In this document: piece after piece, positions 1-5,811 of the stretch
Layout: the number at the start of each line of letters is the position of its first letter
How positions within the stretch are numbered: position 1 is the first letter of the stretch
Origin: Oscillospiraceae bacterium
Lineage (GTDB): Bacteria; Bacillota; Clostridia; Oscillospirales; Ruminococcaceae
Assembly: GCA_003445125.1 (NCBI GenBank)
Contig: DLVP01000125.1
Span: 192 to 7,083 of the forward strand
Reading direction: 5' to 3'
Length of the DNA: 6,892 bases
Notes under the pieces: model-generated
Databases searched by the model: none
The model's input: the letters and a program-made list of their open reading frames with translations, nothing else
Told to the model about the DNA's origin: nothing
Program-made: the position numbers and the translations under genes

Positions 1-613
<613 letters not shown>

Positions 614-622
614 AAAATCAAC

Positions 623-2377
623 CTACTTCTTTCCTTTTTTTAACTGATCTATATAAGACGCCAGCGCGTCGTCGTCCATCTTTGAAATGGCGGTTTCGTC
701 GGGTGCGCGGGCGGTGGTTTTCAGTTCGCGGATGCAGTCCTCCAGCATTTTTGAGTCAAACGGCGGCGCCGTGGCAATCAGCCTTGACATATGGCTGAGG
801 TCGGCATCGTTGAGAAACGCGGACAGCCGTGTCAGATCGGGAACACCGCTTTCGCGGATCACGCGGCACAGTGCCTCAAACACGCGGCGGTTCTGTCCGG
901 TCACAAAATCGTCCTCGGAGAGTTTGTCCGTCACCGTTTCCAGTTTGTCGGGGTTTTTATACAGAAGCGACAGCAGGGTGTCCTCGCAGACCGCCGCTTT
1001 TTTATGCGCGGTGCGGTCGGGGTCTTCCTTCCGATCAGGGCGGCTGACGGACCGAACGAGGTTGTCCGCGTCCTGTTTTTCCTGCGCCTTCCGACGGCGT
1101 CGGAGCAGATTTTTCACCTGTTCGGCAATCGCTTCGTGGGAAACGCCGAGATCGTTTCCGAGCTTTCGGATATACACGTCCCGTTCCACGGGCGAGCGGA
1201 TATCCGCCAGCACGCTTGCCGCTTCCTTGAGATAGCCCACTTTTCCCGAAGGGGTGGACACATCGTTTTTCTGCGCAATTTCGGAGAGCTTATAGTCCGT
1301 CACCGACGCGCTTTCGTCCAGCAGCATTTTGAACCGCTGCGCGCCGAATTTTTTGATATATTCGTCCGGGTCCTTCGCGCCGGGAATATTCAGCACCCGC
1401 ACCTTCACGCCCAGTTCGTCAAAAAACGAAAACGCCCGCGTGGTGGCTTTGCGTCCCGCGCCGTCGGAATCGTACGCCACGACCACTTCCTTGGCATAGC
1501 CCGCAATCAGGCGCGCCTGGTCATCGGTCAACGCCGTGCCGAGAGTGGCAACGGTATTGGTGAATCCCGCTTGGTGCAGCGTGATGACGTCCACGTTTCC
1601 CTCGACGAGAATCAGCCGCTGTTCCTTGGAATTCTTGGCAAAATTCAGCGCGAAAAGGTTTTTCGTTTTCTTGAACACGGGAGTATCGGGAGAGTTCAGA
1701 TATTTCGGCTTTTCGTCGCCCAGCACGCGCCCGCCGAAGCCGATCACACTGCCGCGCAGGTCGATGATCGGGAACATCACGCGACCGCGGAAGTAGTCGT
1801 ATGCCCGTCCGGTTTTCTTCGACTGCCCTGCCACGCCCGCAGTGACCAGTTCGCGGTCGGTATAGCCCTGACCCTTCAGATAATCGGTCAGCAGATTGAA
1901 GCTCTCGGGCGCCCAGCCGAGTCCGAAATGGCGGATTGTCTGCACCGTCAGCTTGCGTCCCAGCAGGTACGCCCGCGCCGCTTCGCCTTCGGGGGCGACC
2001 AGTCGGTCGAAAAACCAGCGCGCGGCAAGGCGGTTAATTTCATACACCCGCGCTTTCAGGCGCGCCGCCGCATCGTCCTCGCCGTTTTCCGGCACGGTCA
2101 TGCCCGCGCGCTGTGCCAAAAAGCGAACGGCTTCCGGATAATCGAGATTTTCAATATTCCGCACAAACGTGATGACATCGCCGCCCGCGCCGCAGCCGAA
2201 GCAATAGTACGACTGCGTTTCGGGAAACACCGTGAACGACGGCGATTTTTCCGAATGGAACGGACAAAGTCCGACCAGATTGCGCGAACTGCGCCTCAGA
2301 TTGACATACGACGAGATGACCGAGGTGATTTCACTGCGGTTTTTCAGCTCGTCCAAAAATGCCTGCGGAAACGCCAT
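623..2377 (-). CDS. dnaG: DNA primase DnaG
   Basis: This is DNA primase, which makes the RNA primers for lagging-strand and initial leading-strand synthesis at the replication fork, working with the DnaB-type helicase. The protein has 584 residues, close to the usual 600. The N-terminal CHC2 zinc finger is complete: C38, H41, C59 and C62, within LCPFHSEKSPSF and YYCFGCGAGGD. The RNA polymerase core holds FRGRVMFPIIDLRGSVIGFG (196-215). The TOPRIM fold has its catalytic Glu at E259 (VEGNVDVI) and the metal-binding AYDSDGAGRKA with D303 and D305. KDPDEYI (335-341) follows. A basic linker (RRRRK near 426-430) leads to a poorly conserved C-terminal helicase-interaction domain (about 465-584). The start at 2377 has AAAGGGG upstream with an 8-base spacer. 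The gene lies 19 bases after dgt and 9 bases before rpoD, the classic primase-sigma operon arrangement. N261, where many primases have Tyr, is probably a lineage variant. Confidence 0.97.
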   Translation of the reverse strand: MAFPQAFLDELKNRSEITSVISSYVNLRRSSRNLVGLCPFHSEKSPSFTVFPETQSYYCFGCGAGGDVITFVRNIENLDYPEAVRFLAQRAGMTVPENGEDDAAARLKARVYEINRLAARWFFDRLVAPEGEAARAYLLGRKLTVQTIRHFGLGWAPESFNLLTDYLKGQGYTDRELVTAGVAGQSKKTGRAYDYFRGRVMFPIIDLRGSVIGFGGRVLGDEKPKYLNSPDTPVFKKTKNLFALNFAKNSKEQRLILVEGNVDVITLHQAGFTNTVATLGTALTDDQARLIAGYAKEVVVAYDSDGAGRKATTRAFSFFDELGVKVRVLNIPGAKDPDEYIKKFGAQRFKMLLDESASVTDYKLSEIAQKNDVSTPSGKVGYLKEAASVLADIRSPVERDVYIRKLGNDLGVSHEAIAEQVKNLLRRRRKAQEKQDADNLVRSVSRPDRKEDPDRTAHKKAAVCEDTLLSLLYKNPDKLETVTDKLSEDDFVTGQNRRVFEALCRVIRESGVPDLTRLSAFLNDADLSHMSRLIATAPPFDSKMLEDCIRELKTTARAPDETAISKMDDDALASYIDQLKKGKK

Positions 2378-2396
2378 ACGGTCATCCCCTTTCTTT

Positions 2397-3380
2397 TTAC
2401 CGATCCCAGCCCCGCGGGATTGTCAGATCACGGAACACGTCCACGGCATAGGTGTCGCTCATTCCGGAAATATAATCCACCACCGCCCGCTCCGTGCTGT
2501 CTTCTTCGGCAATTTCGCAATACTGCGCGGGCATTTTTTCGGGGTGCTTCAGAAAATATTCAAACAAAAATTTCACCGCATCGATCGCCTTGTTCTCCTG
2601 ATCCTTGGCGGCGCTTCCGATATAGATATTCTCATACATAAAGGTATTGAACTCGTCGAAGGCTTCCTGCTCCGCCGCGCCCAAGGCGATTTTGTCCCGC
2701 GAATTTCCCAGCACCGACGCAATCAGCTTGGAAAACCGCTGAGACTTCGTGCGTCCCAGCACGTACCGCACGCGCCACGGGATATCCTCCGCACTGAGCA
2801 TTCCCGCGCGGATTGCATCGTCAAGATCGTGGTTCAAAAACGCGATCCGATCGGCAATGCGCACGACCTGTCCTTCCCACGTCGCAGGAAGGACGCCTTC
2901 GGTATGACAGACAAAGCCGTTTTTCACTTCCCACGTGAGGTTGAGCTTTTCTATCCTCTCCGCCACGCGCACGCTTTGCCGATAGTGCTTGAACCGAAAG
3001 CTGCACACCTCGTCCAGCGCCCGCTCTCCCGCATGTCCGAACGGCGTATGTCCCAGATCGTGTCCCAGGGCAATCGCCTCGGTCAAATCCTCATTGAGCC
3101 GCATCGCACGTGCGATGGTGCGGGCAATCTGACTGACCTCCAGCGTATGCGTCAGGCGGGTGCGGTAGTGATCCTTTTCGGGCGAAAGAAAGACCTGCGT
3201 TTTGGCTTTGAGACGGCGAAAGGCATTGGAATGAATGATCCGATCGCGGTCGCGCTGAAAATCCGTGCGCATCGGGCATTTTTCGATTTCCCGCGTTCTT
3301 CCGCGCGTTTCGGCGGCAAGCGTGGCACGGTCGCACAACAACATTTTTTCGGTTTGCTCGATCTGCTCGCGAACGTTCAT
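2397..3380 (-). CDS. dgt: HD-domain deoxyguanosinetriphosphate triphosphohydrolase-like protein (dNTPase)
   Basis: This protein is predicted to hydrolyse dNTPs to the deoxynucleoside and inorganic triphosphate, and so to tune dNTP pools. It has 327 residues, which fits the shorter dGTPase-like class found in Bacillota rather than the roughly 500-residue E. coli enzyme. The N-terminal signature RDRDRIIHSNAFRRLKAKTQVF (43-64) is conserved in the family. The HD metal site is visible as H78 (RLTHTLEV), H107-D108 (GHDLGHTPFGHAGERA, 106-121) and D177 (VVRIADRIAFLNHDLDDAI). The C-terminal half is helical, with a family-typical end. The ATG at 3380 is preferred over the in-frame ATG at 3389. AAAGGA lies 9 bases upstream of 3380 but only about one base upstream of 3389. 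It is the first gene of the dgt-dnaG-rpoD operon. The exact nucleotide preference cannot be read from the sequence; some members act on all dNTPs and need a dNTP activator. Confidence 0.93.
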   Translation of the reverse strand: MNVREQIEQTEKMLLCDRATLAAETRGRTREIEKCPMRTDFQRDRDRIIHSNAFRRLKAKTQVFLSPEKDHYRTRLTHTLEVSQIARTIARAMRLNEDLTEAIALGHDLGHTPFGHAGERALDEVCSFRFKHYRQSVRVAERIEKLNLTWEVKNGFVCHTEGVLPATWEGQVVRIADRIAFLNHDLDDAIRAGMLSAEDIPWRVRYVLGRTKSQRFSKLIASVLGNSRDKIALGAAEQEAFDEFNTFMYENIYIGSAAKDQENKAIDAVKFLFEYFLKHPEKMPAQYCEIAEEDSTERAVVDYISGMSDTYAVDVFRDLTIPRGWDR

Positions 3381-3404
3381 CTTCCTCATTCCTTTCTTTA
3401 CATT

Positions 3405-3412
3405 ATTTTATA
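3405..3412 (-). promoter_or_regulatory. Possible -10 element for the dgt-dnaG-rpoD operon
   Basis: Read on the minus strand this is TATAAAAT, a good match to a sigma-A -10 box, followed within 10 bases by the dgt ribosome binding site. It would put transcription start near 3400 and leave a leader of only about 20 bases. No convincing -35 hexamer lies 16-18 bases upstream. The A/T-tract island at 3438-3483 sits where an UP element would act and could compensate. The assignment rests on the -10 match and position only. Confidence 0.35.
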
Positions 3413-3437
3413 CGCACGGATTCGCGGAAATCCTTTA

Positions 3438-3483
3438 TTTTTTTTGCAAAAAAAGAAATTTTTTTCGTTTTTTTCTGTTTTTT
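3438..3483. promoter_or_regulatory. Phased A/T-tract island, candidate curved DNA or UP element
   Basis: Five homopolymer tracts follow each other in an otherwise GC-rich window: T8 at 3438-3445, A7 at 3448-3454, T7 at 3459-3465, T7 at 3468-3474 and T6 at 3478-3483. Their centres are spaced 9.5, 11, 9 and 9.5 bases apart, close to one helical turn, which is the arrangement that gives intrinsic bending. The first two form a perfect 16-base palindrome (3439-3454). The island lies between the divergent dgt and phage-type genes and could stimulate either promoter or bind a nucleoid protein. The tracts are read directly; curvature and function are inferred. Confidence 0.5.
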
Positions 3484-3528
3484 GCCGTAAAATGCCATTT
3501 TTCAGAGAACTTCCCGCCGTTTTGCCGT
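3480..3528. repeat. 9-bp direct repeat spaced 40 bp, flanking a 13-bp dyad
   Basis: TTTTGCCGT occurs at 3480-3488 and again at 3520-3528, exactly 40 bases apart, so both copies face the same side of the helix. Between them lies an inverted repeat, AAAATG-c-CATTTT, at 3489-3501. It overlaps a possible -10 box TAAAAT at 3488-3493 on the plus strand. The layout would suit an operator over the promoter of the rightward cassette. Short AT-rich repeats can also arise by chance, and no clear -35 box goes with this -10. Confidence 0.35.
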
Positions 3529-3554
3529 GCTTTAGGCGACGGACAAATTTTTTC

Positions 3555-3561
3555 AAGGAGG
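3555..3561 (+). promoter_or_regulatory. Consensus ribosome binding site AAGGAGG
   Basis: This is a perfect anti-16S match five bases before the ATG at 3567. It fixes the start of the first cassette gene even though the same frame is open for more than a kilobase upstream. Confidence 0.9.
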
Positions 3562-3566
3562 TTTTT

Positions 3567-4079
3567 ATGAAAACACTTACCATTACCATGGATGCCGACC
3601 GCACGCTCCATGCAGACGGTTTCCTCCTCGGCGTGGAGGGGGAAACCGCGTGCGACAGGCTGTGTCTCACCACCGAACGGATGCGCGGCGACACCGATCT
3701 GAGCAGGTACTCGGTGGATCTGGAAATGAAGATCGGCGACTACGGCTTCATTATCAACGGCGCACAGTGGGAATTTGACGGAGACCGTCTGGTCTGCTAT
3801 TTTCCCGTTGACCGCCACATGACCGCATACAGCGGCGAGGCGCAGTTTCAGTTTGTGCTGCATGACAGCGCACTGAAATACATTCTCAAGTCCCGCATCC
3901 TCACCCTGACGGTCGTCGCGCCGCTGTACAGTGAAAAAGCCGCCGAATCGTCCGATCCCGGTCCGATCGCGCGGATTTCCGATGCCGTCGGCACGGCGAC
4001 CGATCTGGCACAGCAGGCGCTCGACCGCGCAAACGAAGCCTATGAAACACTGGGGGCGATTGCGGATGGCATGTACTAA
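3567..4079 (+). CDS. Phage baseplate upper protein-like protein (BppU-type N-terminal domain)
   Basis: This is a probable structural protein of a phage tail tip, of the kind that links receptor-binding proteins to the baseplate. It has 170 residues and no signal peptide or membrane segment. Residues 1-118 appear to be a beta-rich domain. They end with QFQFVLHDSALKYILKSRIL and LTLTVV, a pattern common where BppU-type domains of clostridial and lactococcal phages finish (an alternation of strand residues, then K-S-R/P-x-[FL]-TLTV). Residues 130-168 form an Ala-rich helical segment (IARISDAVGTATDLAQQALD, then RANEAYETLGAIADGM) that looks like a coiled-coil connector. The start is set by a perfect AAGGAGG. 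The gene overlaps the next by 14 bases, so translation is probably coupled. The family match is from recalled pattern and is moderate; the placement before a tail-type protein and a lysis cassette supports it. It is the first gene of the unit. Confidence 0.6.
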   Translation: MKTLTITMDADRTLHADGFLLGVEGETACDRLCLTTERMRGDTDLSRYSVDLEMKIGDYGFIINGAQWEFDGDRLVCYFPVDRHMTAYSGEAQFQFVLHDSALKYILKSRILTLTVVAPLYSEKAAESSDPGPIARISDAVGTATDLAQQALDRANEAYETLGAIADGMY

Positions 4080-4974
4080 AACGCTGGTCGAACGTCTCAC
4101 CCTCATCGGCGATTTCATCCGTGCGAATTTCCCCTCCGCCACTACCCAAAAGTGGTATCTCCCCGGCGACGAGGAAAATCATATGCCGACGATCAACACC
4201 GGTATTTCCGCGATCAAGAGCTATGCCGACCAGACCGGGTACGAGCGGGGCGTGACCGACGGCACGGCAACAGGCTACAATCAAGGACACGAAGCAGGTT
4301 TCAGCGACGGAATGACCGCCGGAGTGAGTGCCCAAAAAAATCAGTGGTGGTGGAACTATCAGACCAATTCCGACGGCAGTGTGCGAACTAACTACGCGTA
4401 CGCATTTGCCGGGAAGGGATGGAACAACGACACCTTCACGCCAACGCAGAATCTCACGGTCGTGAATGCCACGATGATGTTCTATCTGTCCAGAATTTCC
4501 GGAAGTCTTCAGGAAATCCTCGGAGACAAGACCATCGATTTTTCCGGTTGTGCCGGTGCGTCGAGCATTTTCACCACTTCACAGTTCACCGCTCTTCCCG
4601 TGCTGAATTTTCAGAAGGCGACCACCGTGGAGGGAATTTTCCGCGGATGTACTTCACTCGTGTCGGTCGGGCTTTTCACCGTCAACAAAAACACGGTGCT
4701 TACCAATGCGTTTGTCAACTGCGCCGCGCTTGAAAACATCACCTTCGGCGGCACGATCGCAAAAAGCGCGGACATCCATTGGAGCACCAAGCTTTCCTCG
4801 GTTTCAATCAAGTCTCTGCTGAGCGTGCTGACCGAGACGGTGACCGGAGTGACGATCACCTTGCCCGTGACCGTAAACGGGCAGGATACGCTGACGCTCT
4901 TGCAGACCGACACTGCACTGGCGCCGCTGTACACGGCGGCAATCGAAAACGGGTATTCCATCGCTTTTGCATAA
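4066..4974 (+). CDS. Phage tail-associated leucine-rich repeat protein (BspA/DUF285-like), putative receptor-binding protein
   Basis: This 302-residue protein of a type common near the end of clostridial phage tail operons is probably a tail fibre or adhesin. Residues 8-50 fit the recurrent N-terminal pattern of such proteins (LTLIGDFIRA, then W-Y-L, then an MPTINTGISAI stretch). That supports the ATG at 4066 over the in-frame ATG at 4183, which also has a GAGGA site. Residues 58-86 carry a Gly at every fourth position (eight in a row). From about 150 to 235 there are irregular BspA-like repeats: TIDFSGCAGASSIF, LPVLNFQKATTVEGIFRGCT, TNAFVNCAALENITFGG. The C-terminus, with a SIKSLLSVL segment and then VTGVTITLPVTVN, is the cap usually closing these solenoids. 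The start overlaps the upstream gene by 14 bases, with GGGGGCG as a plausible ribosome binding site. The fold class is fairly secure. The ligand is unknown, and binding to host surface polymers is inference. Confidence 0.7.
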   Translation: MACTKTLVERLTLIGDFIRANFPSATTQKWYLPGDEENHMPTINTGISAIKSYADQTGYERGVTDGTATGYNQGHEAGFSDGMTAGVSAQKNQWWWNYQTNSDGSVRTNYAYAFAGKGWNNDTFTPTQNLTVVNATMMFYLSRISGSLQEILGDKTIDFSGCAGASSIFTTSQFTALPVLNFQKATTVEGIFRGCTSLVSVGLFTVNKNTVLTNAFVNCAALENITFGGTIAKSADIHWSTKLSSVSIKSLLSVLTETVTGVTITLPVTVNGQDTLTLLQTDTALAPLYTAAIENGYSIAFA

Positions 4975-4991
4975 AAGAAAGGAGAAAATTT

Positions 4992-5168
4992 ATGGAAATC
5001 AAAGAAATTACAATTAAAATTCTCAACGCCGCCCCGGGCAAACGCCTGACCAACGGCGAGGTGTACGTCCGCTGCGTCGCGCTGGGGCGCGGGGATTCAC
5101 CCGAAAACTGGACGGAAATCGACGAAGCCGACGTCCCGACGGAGGAGGCGGCTGTGCTTGAATCCTGA
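4992..5168 (+). CDS. Small acidic phage-type protein of unknown function (58 residues)
   Basis: I do not recognise a named family. It has 58 residues, no membrane segment and an acidic C-terminal third (EIDEADVPTEEAAVLES). The central NGEVYVRCVALGRGDSPENW, followed by a T-E-I acidic tail, resembles short proteins often found between the tail protein and the lysis genes of clostridial phages. The N-terminus (MEIKEITIKI) suggests a beta strand. An AAAGGAG site lies seven bases before the ATG, and the codon use matches the neighbours. It is followed by an 11-base overlap with the XhlA-like gene, and its own 3' end carries that gene's ribosome binding site, so the two are probably translated together. 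Confidence 0.7.
   Translation: MEIKEITIKILNAAPGKRLTNGEVYVRCVALGRGDSPENWTEIDEADVPTEEAAVLES
5141..5148 (+). promoter_or_regulatory. Ribosome binding site GGAGGAGG deciding a TTG start
   Basis: A very strong Shine-Dalgarno run sits inside the end of the preceding 58-residue gene, nine bases before the TTG at 5158. There is no ATG in this frame before residue 24, so this site is the main support for a TTG start. Confidence 0.75.
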
Positions 5169-5466
5169 AGATGTGGCGGTGAAGATCGCCGAGCATCAGA
5201 AGGAGATCGGCAGTCTGAAGCACCGCATGGACGCCTGTGAAGCGCAGCTTCGGGTCATCAACGAGCTGGCGTGCAGCGTGGACCGTCTGGCGCAGAACAT
5301 GGAGCATATGCTCAACGAACAGCGCGAGCAGGGCGCACGTCTGCAAGCGCTGGAAACCGCGCCGATGCAGGAAATGATCCGCTACCGTCGGCAGATCATA
5401 GGATGTATTATTACCGGCATCATCAGCGCCGTTATCGGCGCGTTCGCCGGTCTGATTCTCAAATAA
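5158..5466 (+). CDS. XhlA-like phage membrane protein (coiled coil plus C-terminal transmembrane helix)
   Basis: This is a likely accessory lysis protein. In Bacillus phage PBSX, XhlA sits with the holin XhlB and the amidase XlyA, and contributes to membrane disruption. The protein has 102 residues. Residues 5-70 are charged heptad-like helix (KEIGSLKHRMDACEAQLRVI, then a region rich in NE/EQ/RLQALE), consistent with a coiled coil. Residues 80-100 form one hydrophobic helix (IIGCIITGIISAVIGAFAGL) followed by the closing LK. This layout and length match the XhlA family. Translation most likely starts at TTG 5158, behind GGAGGAGG; GTG codons at 5173 and 5179 are weaker alternatives. It overlaps the upstream gene by 11 bases, and the holin starts 15 bases after its stop. 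The identification is by architecture and context, since the family has little sequence conservation. Confidence 0.72.
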   Translation: MNPEDVAVKIAEHQKEIGSLKHRMDACEAQLRVINELACSVDRLAQNMEHMLNEQREQGARLQALETAPMQEMIRYRRQIIGCIITGIISAVIGAFAGLILK

Positions 5467-5467
5467 G

Positions 5468-5474
5468 AAAGGGG
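5468..5474 (+). promoter_or_regulatory. Ribosome binding site AAAGGGG deciding a TTG start for the holin
   Basis: The site lies seven bases before the TTG at 5482. The next in-frame ATG is at residue 27, past the transmembrane segment, so the TTG start is needed for a functional holin. Confidence 0.75.
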
Positions 5475-5481
5475 TATTCTC

Positions 5482-5811
5482 TTGTTCTCGGAATTTATCA
5501 GTCAATACGGCACCACCCTCCTCTACACCGCCCTCACGGCGTTGGCGGGGTATCTGGGGATGCTTGCCAAAAAGTATCTCACCCGTTGGCTCAACACCAA
5601 AGCCAAAAAGGAAATTGCTCGCGAATGCGTCCGTTTTGCGGAGCAGGCGTACAAAGACCTGCACGGCGAGGAAAAGCTCAACGCCGCTATGACAGCCGCC
5701 GCCCAAATGCTCTCCGAACGCGGCATTGCGGTGACCGATCTGGAGCTGCGGGTGCTGCTGGAAAGCGCGCTGGCACAGTTTAACCGCGCATTTGAGGGGG
5801 ACGAGGCATGA
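5482..5811 (+). CDS. Phage holin, LL-H family
   Basis: A holin forms lesions in the cytoplasmic membrane at a set time and lets the endolysin reach the cell wall. The protein has 109 residues, with one hydrophobic N-terminal helix at about 11-29 (TTLLYTALTALAGYLGML). A basic stretch follows (KKYLTRWLNTKAKKEIA, 30-46), and then a long amphipathic cytoplasmic domain. The segment RFAEQAYKDLHGEEKLNAAM (51-70) followed by AAAQMLSERGIAVTDLELRV (72-91) is the hallmark of the LL-H holin family, and the length is also right. It starts with TTG behind AAAGGGG. Its stop overlaps the amidase start as ATGA, a standard holin-endolysin arrangement that couples the two. The rare start may keep holin levels low; this is inference. 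The family call is strong. Confidence 0.88.
   Translation: MFSEFISQYGTTLLYTALTALAGYLGMLAKKYLTRWLNTKAKKEIARECVRFAEQAYKDLHGEEKLNAAMTAAAQMLSERGIAVTDLELRVLLESALAQFNRAFEGDEA

Noticed and set aside
791..2641. 616-codon plus-strand open frame across dnaG and into dgt
   Set aside because: It is antisense to dnaG, which has a complete zinc finger and TOPRIM motifs. The plus-strand product is Arg/His-rich with no recognisable domain, typical of an antisense frame in GC-rich DNA.
3418..3433. Small hairpin GGATT/AATCC in the dgt leader region
   Set aside because: It is only five pairs with a six-base loop and no poly-T tail, so too weak to call a terminator or riboswitch.
2232..3566. Open frame extending the BppU-like gene upstream by more than 400 codons
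   Set aside because: It is antisense to dgt and dnaG, and low-quality sequence crosses the AT-rich intergenic region. The perfect AAGGAGG at 3555-3561 fixes the true start at 3567.
3390..3566. Attachment site, tRNA or integration scar at the left edge of the cassette
   Set aside because: I looked for a tRNA fold and for a direct repeat shared with the right boundary (6612-6681) and saw neither.
4050..4085. Possible programmed frameshift joining the BppU-like and LRR proteins
   Set aside because: The 14-base overlap has an ATG with a purine-rich site ahead of it and no slippery heptamer, so simple translational coupling explains it.
4183..4185. Alternative ATG start for the LRR tail protein, with GAGGA upstream
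   Set aside because: The 39 residues before it fit the N-terminal pattern (LTLIGDFIRA and so on) seen in related phage tail proteins, so the start at 4066 is favoured. An internal start giving a shorter form cannot be excluded.
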